DNA from: Planctomycetia bacterium | Lineage (GTDB): Bacteria > Planctomycetota > Planctomycetia > Pirellulales > Thermoguttaceae | Length of the DNA stretch: 64,000 nt | Direction: 5' to 3' | Assembly (NCBI GenBank): GCA_030527185.1 | Contig: JAUNBF010000010.1 | Coordinates: 1 to 64,000, forward strand | In this document: in pieces, positions 44,285 through 52,512 of the stretch | Position numbering within the stretch: position 1 is the first letter of the stretch | Layout of the letters: each line of letters begins with the position of its first letter | Translations under genes and position numbers: made by a program | The notes under the pieces: model-generated | Databases searched by the model: none | What the model saw: only the letters and a program-made list of their open reading frames with translations | Told to the model about the DNA's origin: nothing

Positions 44285-45430
44285 ATGCCACTGCCGCCGC
44301 TTCGTAACGCTTACCCGAAAAGTACCTGGAAAGACTCCCTTGCCGTGGGGGTGATTGCCACGTTGTGCGTTGGGCTTTATTGCTGCGATTGGGGGCCGGA
44401 ATATCCTCAGGAAGCGGGGAGTAAAGAGCGTGCCAGGGTACTTTCGGTCGACAATCGGGATTTGATGCAACTCGGACTTCTGACGCAAGGTTCGCAGAAT
44501 CTGAAGGTGGAAATCCTCTCTGGGGAATATCGCGGGGAGGTCTTTGCCGCCACGAATCAACTGCGGGCACAGATGGAACTGGATAAAATCTTCGTTCCGG
44601 GGGATACCATTCTCGTCGGCGTTTACGAAGGCGCGGAACCGGGAAAATCGACGCTGAACGCTCAGGATTATTATCGATTGGGCTGGATTTGGCTCCTTTT
44701 TTCCATCTTCGCCATCCTCCTGATTCTCTTCGGCGGTATTACCGGCTTCAAGGCGTTGCTCTCCTTTTTGTTCAGTTGCATGATTCTCTGGAAAGGGCTG
44801 GTGCCCCTGGCATTGCAGGGTTGGAATCCGATGTTTCTGGCGTTGGGAATCGTTTTTCTCCTTTCCGCCGTCATTATTTTTCTCGTGGCCGGATTCAACC
44901 GCAAAGGGGTGACGGCCTTTTCCGGGACGATTTTGGGGGTCTCCGCCAGTTGCCTCATGGCATGGATTTTTACGCACCTTTTTCAAGTCAACGGTGCCGT
45001 CATGCCCTTTTCGCAGGCGTTGCTTTACTCCGGCTTCGAGTCGCTGAATCTGGTGGAGATTTTCATCGGCGGAATTTTTATCGGGTCGTCGGGAGCGGTG
45101 ATGGATTTGGGGATGGATGTCGCTGCGGGGATGACCGAAGTGGCGGCAGAAAATCGGCAGATTTCCCGTGGAAACCTCATCCTCGCAGGCTGGCGAATCG
45201 GGCAGAGCGTCGTGGGAACGATGACGACAACGCTTCTGTTGGCTTACTCCGGTGGATACCTTACGTTGATGATGGCCTTTACCGCTCAGGGAATCACGCC
45301 GACCGACTTCCTGAACAGTCCGTATGTGGCCTCGGAAGTGGTGAAAACGCTCGTCGGAAGTTTCGGCCTCGTCCTCGTCGCCCCTTTCACCGCCCTGGCA
45401 GGAGGCTTTTTCCTCCTTCCGTCGCGGTAA
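44285..45430 (+). CDS. YibE/F-family membrane protein
   Basis: 381 residues, ATG at 44285 with AAGAGGAA. One N-terminal membrane segment (about residues 20-38), a short extracytoplasmic domain (about 40-130), then six or more membrane helices, as in YibE/YibF proteins. Motifs FGGITGFKALLSFL, and GSSGAVMDLGMDVAAGMTEV with AVMD near the middle, are typical of the family. Transported substrate unknown. Being 19 bases after alkaline phosphatase it may share its transcript, but a phosphate role is only a guess. Confidence 0.85.
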   Translation: MPLPPLRNAYPKSTWKDSLAVGVIATLCVGLYCCDWGPEYPQEAGSKERARVLSVDNRDLMQLGLLTQGSQNLKVEILSGEYRGEVFAATNQLRAQMELDKIFVPGDTILVGVYEGAEPGKSTLNAQDYYRLGWIWLLFSIFAILLILFGGITGFKALLSFLFSCMILWKGLVPLALQGWNPMFLALGIVFLLSAVIIFLVAGFNRKGVTAFSGTILGVSASCLMAWIFTHLFQVNGAVMPFSQALLYSGFESLNLVEIFIGGIFIGSSGAVMDLGMDVAAGMTEVAAENRQISRGNLILAGWRIGQSVVGTMTTTLLLAYSGGYLTLMMAFTAQGITPTDFLNSPYVASEVVKTLVGSFGLVLVAPFTALAGGFFLLPSR

Positions 45431-45475
45431 CTTCGGAGAGGGAATAATTCCATTACATTTTCAGGGAGATAACAA

Positions 45476-46330
45476 ATGACTACGATTCTCGATGGCAAAT
45501 CACTATCCCAAACCCTTCGTCAGGAGATTGCTGAGGAAGTTGCGTTCTTCGTCGCTCAGACAGGAATCACGCCCTGTTTGGCCGCCATTCTGGTGGGAGA
45601 AGACCCGGCCAGTCAGGTCTATGTCCGAAATAAAGAACGAGCCTGTGCCAACGTGGGGATGAAAAGCGTCCTTTTCCGACTCCCTGCCGAAACGACTTCG
45701 GAAGAGTTGTTGACGCTGGTCGAAAAACTGAATCACGACGCGACGGTACACGGAATCCTCGTCCAGCTCCCCCTTCCGCCGCAGATTGACGAAAAAACGA
45801 TCCTCGACGCGATTTCCCCCGACAAGGATGTCGATGCCTTTCACCCGGCCAACGTTGGGCTGATTTTGCAAGGCCGACCGCGATTTCTCCCCTGCACCCC
45901 GTTCGGTATCCAGGAAATGCTCCGGCGGTATGGAATTGAAACGGCAGGAAAGCATGTCGTCATTCTCGGACGCAGCGATATTGTCGGAAAACCGATGGGA
46001 GCGATGATGGTGCAGCGCAGCCAGGGCGCGGACGCCACCGTCACGATCTGCCACAGCAAAACCGCCAATCTTCCTGCCGTGACACGTCTGGCCGATATTC
46101 TGATTGTCGCCATCGGACGTCCCCGTTTTGTGACCGCCGAGATGGTCAAACCGGGAGCGGTGGTGGTCGATGTGGGAATCAATCGAACGGAGGAGGGGTT
46201 GGTGGGTGACGTCGATTTTGAGGCGGTAAAAGAGGTTGCGTCGGCCATCACCCCTGTTCCTGGCGGCGTGGGACCACTGACGATTACCATGCTTTTGGGC
46301 AATACGCTCAAAGCAGCTCGCGGAATTTGA
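45476..46330 (+). CDS. folD: Bifunctional methylene-tetrahydrofolate dehydrogenase/cyclohydrolase
   Basis: 284 residues. Converts methylene-tetrahydrofolate to formyl-tetrahydrofolate in one-carbon metabolism. Catalytic YVRNKERAC with Tyr and Lys, VQLPLPPQID, PDKDVDAFHPANVG, PCTPFGIQEML, the NADP loop VILGRSDIVGKPMGAMM, and the C-terminal PVPGGVGPLTITMLL are all conserved. Ribosome site AGGGAG. It ends in a strong terminator. Confidence 0.97.
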   Translation: MTTILDGKSLSQTLRQEIAEEVAFFVAQTGITPCLAAILVGEDPASQVYVRNKERACANVGMKSVLFRLPAETTSEELLTLVEKLNHDATVHGILVQLPLPPQIDEKTILDAISPDKDVDAFHPANVGLILQGRPRFLPCTPFGIQEMLRRYGIETAGKHVVILGRSDIVGKPMGAMMVQRSQGADATVTICHSKTANLPAVTRLADILIVAIGRPRFVTAEMVKPGAVVVDVGINRTEEGLVGDVDFEAVKEVASAITPVPGGVGPLTITMLLGNTLKAARGI

Positions 46331-46335
46331 CTTTT

Positions 46336-46388
46336 TCAGGAACATCTGCCGAAAGTTTTTCAGAAACAGACCGGGCGGATGTTCCTGA
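46336..46388 (+). terminator. Terminator of folD
   Basis: An 11-bp perfect stem TCAGGAACATC (46336-46346) with GATGTTCCTGA (46378-46388), extended by three more pairs after one mismatch. A T-rich stretch follows. Confidence 0.7.
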
Positions 46389-46535
46389 ACTTATTTTGAT
46401 TGCGAAACATTTTTTATATTTGTCGTGACGGTATTCTTCTGTGTGTGCTTCGACTCTTTCCTTCCATTTTTTTCTGTAAAAAGCGATTCATGGCTCTTTT
46501 TTTACAATTTTTTTACTTTTTAGTGAACAAAACAC

Positions 46536-46563
46536 TTGCATTTCCTGTGAATTTAAGTAAAAT
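46536..46563 (+). promoter_or_regulatory. Promoter upstream of the glycosyltransferase remnant
   Basis: TTGCAT (46536-46541), 16 bases, TAAAAT (46558-46563), inside an AT-rich stretch about 180 bases before the coding remnant. Confidence 0.55.
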
Positions 46564-46740
46564 ATATCTTTGTAAGTAAAATTAAAGAGAATACCGCAGA
46601 CCATTCCGTTTTCTTTTCCAAATTTTCTTTTCAGACGAAGAAAAACTATTTTGTGTTTTTCTTATTTTTGTGAAAAGAGAATTTTATTACCTACGAAATG
46701 GCCTTTCCAACAACGGAACTTCTTCCCCCAAAAATATATT

Positions 46741-47467
46741 ATGAGAATTGTCTGTTTTCGTCATTTTGAAGATGCAACACAAAGTCACTCCCCTTTCTGC
46801 AAGGTTCTGGATAATAACGACATTGATTACTACATTTTTTTCGACGGCCATCAAATCCATCACCGACGTCGGTTCCGGCTCTATTTTTTCGAATGGCCGC
46901 GGCTTTTTTTCCTGACCCTTTTTCGTACTTGCTGGCTCCTTTTTGGAAAAAAACAATACGATTACGCGGTGGCATGGACGCATCTGGAAATTCTGCCGAT
47001 GGTTTTGCTGAAGAAAATTTTCTGGCGGCAATTGCCACGAACCATTCTTTCCGGTTTCATTTTCACACCACGTCGAAGTTCCCTTCGACACTGTATTCGC
47101 TACACCTATTTCCGACCATCATTATCTGAACGAATTGAAAGACGCGACGTTGGTGGTCGTCACCCTGGAAGCGGAACACATTTCTGCCGGGCAGATGGTG
47201 CTGATCGAGTCGATGGCATTGGGAAAAACAGTCTTGATCACAAAAACGGACACGACGCTTGATTACGCGGAACATGACCAGACCGCGTACTTTGTGCCGC
47301 GTGGCGACAGGGCGAAGTTGCAGGAAGCGATCCGATTTTTCATGGAACATCCCGAAGAACGTACCCGTATTGGAGAACAGGCACGGAAGAAATTCCAGGA
47401 AACCTTTTCGATGGAGGCATACACGCAGAATATGCTCCAGATTTTGCGGGAGCGGTTGGAATCCTGA
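46741..47467 (+). pseudogene. Glycosyltransferase with internal deletion and frame change
   Basis: The first frame starts with the ATG at 46741 (MRIVCFRHFEDATQSH) and reads as the N-terminal half of a GT4-like glycosyltransferase (YDYAVAWTHLEILPMVLLKK, then SGFIFTPR). From about 47057 the natural sequence continues in another frame: HHVEVPFDTVFATPISDHHY, LNELKDATLVVVTLEAEH and the nucleotide-sugar end QMVLIESMALGKTVLITKTD, to the stop at 47467. A full protein of this kind would need about 100 more residues between these parts, so the gene lost about 300 bases and its frame. Enzyme activity is very unlikely. Its promoter still looks intact. Confidence 0.75.
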
Positions 47468-47573
47468 AACGTCGTGTCGGTGGACAATTGCCGGAAACCC
47501 TTCTGTCGCACGGAAAAACACCGCAAAACATACATTTTTACTTGATTTAAAATTGATTTGAGAGGTGTTATCC

Positions 47574-48989
47574 ATGAAACATTGGTTTCCTTTGTTCCTG
47601 ACGAGTTGGACGCTTTGCCTGTCCGTCTGGAGTGCTGAAAATGTTGTGAAAACGTGGCCCGCCCCGGAGGGTGAGAAGGTGACGGGGGTTTATACCGTCA
47701 CGGTGGATGGAAAACCGGTCGATGTGTATGCCGCCCAGAGCGAGTATTTCGAGGGGGATTACTATTTTGCCTACTTCGATTTTTCGGGCAAAGTGACGGT
47801 GGAGGTGAAGTCGTCCTTCCCCATGGTGCAGACCGAACTTCTTCCGCAGCGGTTTGGTTTTTTGCTCCAAAAATCGGCGGATTCCGTTCAATTCGTGGCG
47901 GACAAGCCGTTCCGTGTCTCGATAGAGCCAAACGGACGAATCAAACCGTTGCTTCTGTTTGGGAATGCGTTGGAAACCGACGTTCCCCAGCCGAACGATC
48001 CGAACGTCCGTTACTTTGGCCCCGGCGTTCACAAGGCGGACAAAATCACGCTTTCGGATAACCAGACGCTCTACCTCGCGGGCGGAGCGGTCGTTCATGG
48101 CTCCATTCAGGCCACCGGCAAAAACATCACCATCCGTGGCCGCGGGATTCTGACTGGAGAGAGTTATCCCCGTTTTTCCGGGCCGGGGCGGTATCCGCTG
48201 GATTGCCAGAACTGCGAAAACGTCGTCATTCGGGACGTGATTCTGCGAAATCCATGGAATTGGGCCGCCGTGATATGGAACTGCGACGGTGTTTTGATCG
48301 ACGGGTTGAAAATTTGTGCTTCACGGATGATCAACGACGACGCACTCGATCTGGTCAACACGCGAAACGCCGTGGTACGGAATTGTTTCTTCCGTTCGCA
48401 GGACGACTGCATTGCGATCAAGGGAAAAGAGACTTCCCGCCAGCCGTGTGAAAATATCCTGATCGAAGACTGTCAATTTTGGGTGGATGTGGCGAACATT
48501 TACCGAATCGGCTACGAATGCGACACGGAAACGATGAAAAATATCGTCTCACGCCGAATCGACGTTCTCCACTACAGCAAAAACTTCCATCCGCTCGACT
48601 ACTATTGGGTCACCGCGATTTTCTGGCTCCAGCCCAACCTGAACATGCTGATGGAGGAATGCCACTTTGAAGATGTCGTGATCCACTCCAATGGCTCCCC
48701 GATTCACATGCTCATGGCCAAGCCGATGCGATGTTTCTATGGCCCTTATAAAAAGGACAAGAATTTCGAGCCGGGGATGCTCCAGAATTGTTCGTTCAAA
48801 AATGTGCGAGTTGTCGGGAAAAAAGAGAATTTCCTCGGAACGATTTTCATTCAGGGGGATAGTCCGAAACATTCCGTGGAAGGGCTGAAATTCGAGAACA
48901 TCACGTATTTCGGCACTCCGATCACGAAAGATTCGGAATGTGTTCAGATCGGTAACCATGCGCGGGAGATTGAGTTTAGCGCCCCGTAA
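47574..48989 (+). CDS. Secreted GH28-like beta-helix enzyme
   Basis: 471 residues, ATG at 47574 with AGAGG. Signal peptide MKHWFPLFLTSWTLCLSVWS. After a small N-terminal beta domain (to about residue 135), the repeat pattern IQATGKNITIRGRGILTGES, NVVIRDVILRNPWNWA, VLIDGLKIC, AVVRNCFFRSQDDCIAIKG shows a right-handed parallel beta-helix. The DDALDLVN and SQDDCIAIKG pair places three Asp as in polygalacturonases, but the usual GHG histidine motif is not seen, so substrate and even activity are open. Related families act on pectin, rhamnogalacturonan or other polysaccharides. Confidence 0.75.
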   Translation: MKHWFPLFLTSWTLCLSVWSAENVVKTWPAPEGEKVTGVYTVTVDGKPVDVYAAQSEYFEGDYYFAYFDFSGKVTVEVKSSFPMVQTELLPQRFGFLLQKSADSVQFVADKPFRVSIEPNGRIKPLLLFGNALETDVPQPNDPNVRYFGPGVHKADKITLSDNQTLYLAGGAVVHGSIQATGKNITIRGRGILTGESYPRFSGPGRYPLDCQNCENVVIRDVILRNPWNWAAVIWNCDGVLIDGLKICASRMINDDALDLVNTRNAVVRNCFFRSQDDCIAIKGKETSRQPCENILIEDCQFWVDVANIYRIGYECDTETMKNIVSRRIDVLHYSKNFHPLDYYWVTAIFWLQPNLNMLMEECHFEDVVIHSNGSPIHMLMAKPMRCFYGPYKKDKNFEPGMLQNCSFKNVRVVGKKENFLGTIFIQGDSPKHSVEGLKFENITYFGTPITKDSECVQIGNHAREIEFSAP

Positions 48990-49020
48990 TGGGACGCGTC
49001 TGTCGCAAAACCTGCCTTCT

Positions 49021-49046
49021 ACCCCTTCCCGAGAGGAGGAAGGGGT
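49021..49046. terminator. Hairpin between convergent genes
   Basis: Perfect 9-bp stem ACCCCTTCC (49021-49029) with GGAAGGGGT (49038-49046), loop of eight. It separates the beta-helix enzyme gene from the convergent FNT gene. There is no T run. Confidence 0.55.
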
Positions 49047-49067
49047 CCTTCTCAATCTGACAAACCG

Positions 49068-49685
49068 CTAGCGTACCCTATCCATCAGGGGGAGAAACAT
49101 CCCTCCGACACCATTCCCCACCACCATCACGGCCAGACACTTCATGGACAGGGGATGAATCTGTCCGGCGGCGGCAAAATAGTACATGTTGGCAATACAG
49201 TGTTCAAAACCAGCCAGAATAAAAATACTGACGCATAGAAAAACCATCAGCACGCGGAAAATATCGGGGCGGGAACTGCGAAACGTCTCCACCGCCAGAT
49301 ACATCAGAATGCCGCACAGAAACGAGAGAAGGAAAAGGCTGAGCATCTCGTCCTGCATCTTGGGAAGGCAGAGTGCGTTGGCTCGTTCCACTACGTTTTC
49401 CAGCCGCGTATGCCGAATCACCCATCCCAGAAAACTCGTTCCGGCAAAATTTCCCAACAGGATGATGAGCAGTGTGCCGCCGTAGGAAAGAAATTTCCAT
49501 CCCTGGAGAATCCAGTAACCGACGGCACCGGTATATAGCTTAAAATCGTAGCACAAAATCCAGAAAAGCCCAAAACCGAAGAGAAACGCTCCGACGACAC
49601 GATTCTCTACCGAAAGATTGACCGTCCCGGCAATTCCCAGGGCTATTCCGGCTAAAAGCGCATTGAAAAAGGTTTTCACGACCAT
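49068..49685 (-). CDS. Short formate/nitrite transporter-family protein
   Basis: 205 residues, about 60 fewer than typical FocA/NirC proteins (250-280). The two FNT half motifs are there: LAGIALGIAGTVNL near residue 10 and ILAGFEHCIANMYYFAAAG near 155, and about six membrane helices can be drawn with very short loops. It should form a pentameric channel for formate, nitrite, hydrosulfide or another small anion. It is the last gene of a leftward operon, three bases after the GDPD gene. Confidence 0.8.
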   Translation of the reverse strand: MVVKTFFNALLAGIALGIAGTVNLSVENRVVGAFLFGFGLFWILCYDFKLYTGAVGYWILQGWKFLSYGGTLLIILLGNFAGTSFLGWVIRHTRLENVVERANALCLPKMQDEMLSLFLLSFLCGILMYLAVETFRSSRPDIFRVLMVFLCVSIFILAGFEHCIANMYYFAAAGQIHPLSMKCLAVMVVGNGVGGMFLPLMDRVR

Positions 49686-49688
49686 CGT

Positions 49689-50525
49689 TTACTTTCCGAG
49701 GGCGGAGAGGTTGTCGGTCAGGACGAAATCGACCCCCGCGTCGAAGAGTTTTTTCGCAGCTTCGGCGGTTTCGGCGTGGAAAAAATTGACTTTAACTCCC
49801 GCTTTTTTCAGCATTTGCAGTTCGGCATAGGTCATCGGAGGGACAGTTTCCCCGGTTTTGGGAGAAGTGATTTTGTACCCGACGATCTCCTCCCCGTTTT
49901 CCAGAGCCATGTGGGTGGGCTGGAGGAATTGGCAATTCCAGGCAAGGGTTGTTTCGGCGTAGGTCTTGTCAGGCGTCCAGCGCTGCATGTTGCAAAGGAG
50001 GATTTGCGGGTATTGGGCTTGGACAGCTTGCTGGGCATCGCGGCCGCAGGCGAGGAAGGCCTGGTGGACGCGGCCTGTTCGGACGACTGTTTCCGCCACT
50101 TCCAGCGCGAGTTGTTTCCCACCGCCGAGGTGAAGGTTGATCCAGATATTCCTGGGCAGTACGGCGAGAGCTTCTTCGAGTGTGGGAATTCGGGTTCCCT
50201 GGAATTCTTCCCCCCGTTTGATACCGAAATCAAGAGTACGTACTTCGTCGAAGGTGAGATCGGCAATTTTCCCGGTACCGTTGCTGGTGCGATCGACAGT
50301 CAGGTCGTGGAGGATAACCAGTTTTTTATCTTTCGTGTACCGAATATCCATTTCGACCATTTCAACGTTCCGTTCCACCGCGGCAACGAAGGCGGGCACG
50401 GTGTTTTCCGGGCAACGTGAGTGATCCCCCCGGTGAGCGCAGACCCCTTTCTGAGGCATGACGATTTCCTGAGCCGGGGCAGAGAGGGCGAGGAGGATGA
50501 AAACGACTGTTAACAAATGTTTCAT
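49689..50525 (-). CDS. Exported glycerophosphodiester phosphodiesterase
   Basis: 278 residues. Signal peptide MKHLLTVVFILLALSAPAQ. Splits glycerophosphodiesters to glycerol-3-phosphate and an alcohol. Catalytic HRGDHSRCPENTVPAF (two His-region residues and Glu), MVEMDIRYTKD (metal Glu and Asp), LVILHDLTVDRTSNGTG (catalytic His) all fit the GDPD TIM barrel, and INLHLGGGK lies where family members have ExK. The start overlaps the end of the PEP-CTERM gene by four bases, so translation is probably coupled. It may salvage lipid-derived phosphate outside the cell. Confidence 0.92.
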   Translation of the reverse strand: MKHLLTVVFILLALSAPAQEIVMPQKGVCAHRGDHSRCPENTVPAFVAAVERNVEMVEMDIRYTKDKKLVILHDLTVDRTSNGTGKIADLTFDEVRTLDFGIKRGEEFQGTRIPTLEEALAVLPRNIWINLHLGGGKQLALEVAETVVRTGRVHQAFLACGRDAQQAVQAQYPQILLCNMQRWTPDKTYAETTLAWNCQFLQPTHMALENGEEIVGYKITSPKTGETVPPMTYAELQMLKKAGVKVNFFHAETAEAAKKLFDAGVDFVLTDNLSALGK

Positions 50526-52495
50526 GGCTGGAATCCTGTTTTAAGGGAAGGATGTGTGAAAAAACGACGGCAGAGGCAAAGCCCCAAAAGCAGAAGCAGC
50601 CAGGTGCCCGGTTCGGGAACTTTGGAGCCATCGACGCTCAAAATGAGCGAAGTACCATCCACGTAGGGAACCCAGATGTCGTCCAGCAGACCGGCAGCGA
50701 CCGACGCGCTGTAAATCTCGGCCAGGGAACGACTTCCGAAATCCAACGAACGGGCATTCAGGATATAACTCATGGCGATACTGGGTTCGTCCACCAAAAC
50801 GCTCAAAAACGCATCGTCCCCGAACGTGACATCTCCAGAGACGCTCCCCGTTGGAGTGAGGTCGTTTATAAAGTCTACGGTGAAAATGCCGTTAAGGTTC
50901 AAATCTCCATCAATACGACCCTCCAGAATCAGCGACGGAGCCTCGTCCCCTGTACCGGCATTGACCGTGACGCTCGACGCGACGCTTCCGGTGTCGGCAA
51001 TTTTCAGCGTTCCACCCGCGACGGTGGTGCCGCCAGTGTAGGTGTTTTTCCCGGAAAGCGTCCACATGCCGGGACCGATTTTTTCAACCGCGAGCGTCCC
51101 TCCAGTGGGACGATCCGCAAGTGACCCGGAGAAGATGTTTTCCGCGTCGGAAAGGAGTGCCTTATCGCTGTTTCCAACGGTTAAAGTGACCGCCATTTCC
51201 GTACTTTGGTTGTTGCTGATGATGATGGCTCCACTTCCCGTGAGGGTGCCAAAGGCAAAGCGGGAATTTCCGCCATGGGTGGCGAAAGCAAGTCCCTGGC
51301 TGCCGTTAATATTCCAGACCGTGGTATCGCTGCCAGCGTCGAACAGTTCGATCCATCGGTTTCCCGGCGTGGTTATGGTTCCAGAAAAGTTGGAAAAATC
51401 GGCTCCCTGGAGGAGTAGTTTGTGGGTACCCGATTTGGCAAAGGTGCCTGTCCCGGATACGGTTGCGTTAAACGTGGTGTCGGACGAAAACGTCAACGTC
51501 AGTGTGGCATCTTCCGCGATTCGGAAATCCCGGCTGGCAAGATTGGCGTAATTGGAGGAAAGCGTTCCCCCCTTCACTTCGGTGTATCCAGAATAATCAC
51601 TGGCTACCGAGACGGTGAGCGTACCGGAACCCTCCTTCACGAGATTTCCCGTGCCGGTAACGACGCGGTTCAGATTGTCGTTGCTATCCTTGTTGATACG
51701 GAAAATACCATGGTTGGTGATGGTGTCGTTCCCAGCCACCGAATTGGAAGCCGTCAGGTTTCCGGTTCCGCTCAACTCAAGCGTTCCTCCCGCGTTAATC
51801 ACGATACTGTTTTCCAGGATGGAACCGGTGACACGCAGCGTTCCGCCGGAAATGGTTGTGCCCAGCGAGTAGGTATTCGTCCCGGAAAGCGTCCACATGC
51901 CGGGTCCGACTTTTTCAATCCCCAGCCCCAATGGGTTGTTATCGACAATTTTTCCGGCAAAGACATTCACCTCGTCCGAAACGAGCGCACCGTTCGTATT
52001 GCCAACCACCACCTTCACAGGAGCTTTGGAACTGCCACCGCTGGAACGCACTTCGGTTGTGGAAACACCCCCATAAAGCGCCCCCAGATAAAAGGTGTAG
52101 GGATCATTACTTACCTGAGAAGCACAAAACGCAACGGCGTTTCCTCCCGCCACTTTCCATGCGGTGTTCGTAAAATCAGGGGTGAAAACCTCCGTCCAAT
52201 TTACGCCTGTGGTGTCGTAGGTTCCCGAAAAACCAGACCAATCGCCACGCAGTACAACTTTGACTCCCCCTGTGGTATTCGCGTTGATAACCTTCCCGCT
52301 ACCCGTTACGGTGCTGTACAAGTCAATCTGAGCCGAAGGGGTGATCGTCACCGTCTGCCCTGTCGCGTTGGAAACATCGATTGCGTCGGAATACGTTCCG
52401 CTTCCAGTCATGTTCGTGCCGTCAAACACCACATCCGCCATGGCAAAACCAGCACAACTCACCAGTATGCCCCAAAAGAAAAACCGTTTTATCAT
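50522..52495 (-). CDS. Beta-strand-repeat PEP-CTERM surface protein
   Basis: 657 residues. Signal peptide MIKRFFFWGILVSCAGFAMA. The body has autotransporter-associated beta-strand repeats; one unit is duplicated almost exactly (VEKIGPGMWTLSGKNTYTGG, TTVAGGTLKI near residue 470, and EKVGPGMWTLSGTNTYSLG near 195; DNA 51050-51087 against 51881-51918). The end VPEPGTWLLLLLGLCLCRRF is a PEP-CTERM signal, followed by an unusual extra 12 residues (ending SLKTGFQP) created by the overlap with the next gene. Expected on the surface or in the matrix. It follows a DUF1559 gene by 17 bases, the same partnership as at 657-3381. Confidence 0.86.
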   Translation of the reverse strand: MIKRFFFWGILVSCAGFAMADVVFDGTNMTGSGTYSDAIDVSNATGQTVTITPSAQIDLYSTVTGSGKVINANTTGGVKVVLRGDWSGFSGTYDTTGVNWTEVFTPDFTNTAWKVAGGNAVAFCASQVSNDPYTFYLGALYGGVSTTEVRSSGGSSKAPVKVVVGNTNGALVSDEVNVFAGKIVDNNPLGLGIEKVGPGMWTLSGTNTYSLGTTISGGTLRVTGSILENSIVINAGGTLELSGTGNLTASNSVAGNDTITNHGIFRINKDSNDNLNRVVTGTGNLVKEGSGTLTVSVASDYSGYTEVKGGTLSSNYANLASRDFRIAEDATLTLTFSSDTTFNATVSGTGTFAKSGTHKLLLQGADFSNFSGTITTPGNRWIELFDAGSDTTVWNINGSQGLAFATHGGNSRFAFGTLTGSGAIIISNNQSTEMAVTLTVGNSDKALLSDAENIFSGSLADRPTGGTLAVEKIGPGMWTLSGKNTYTGGTTVAGGTLKIADTGSVASSVTVNAGTGDEAPSLILEGRIDGDLNLNGIFTVDFINDLTPTGSVSGDVTFGDDAFLSVLVDEPSIAMSYILNARSLDFGSRSLAEIYSASVAAGLLDDIWVPYVDGTSLILSVDGSKVPEPGTWLLLLLGLCLCRRFFTHPSLKTGFQP

Positions 52496-52512
52496 CGCTA
52501 TACTCCTGAAAT

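Larger units (their letters stand above)
46331..46740. other. AT-rich intergenic region
   Basis: 410 bases holding the folD terminator and a promoter at 46536 for the broken glycosyltransferase. Two direct copies of TAAGTAAAAT (46554 and 46574) lie at and just after the -10 element. No gene was seen. Confidence 0.6.
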
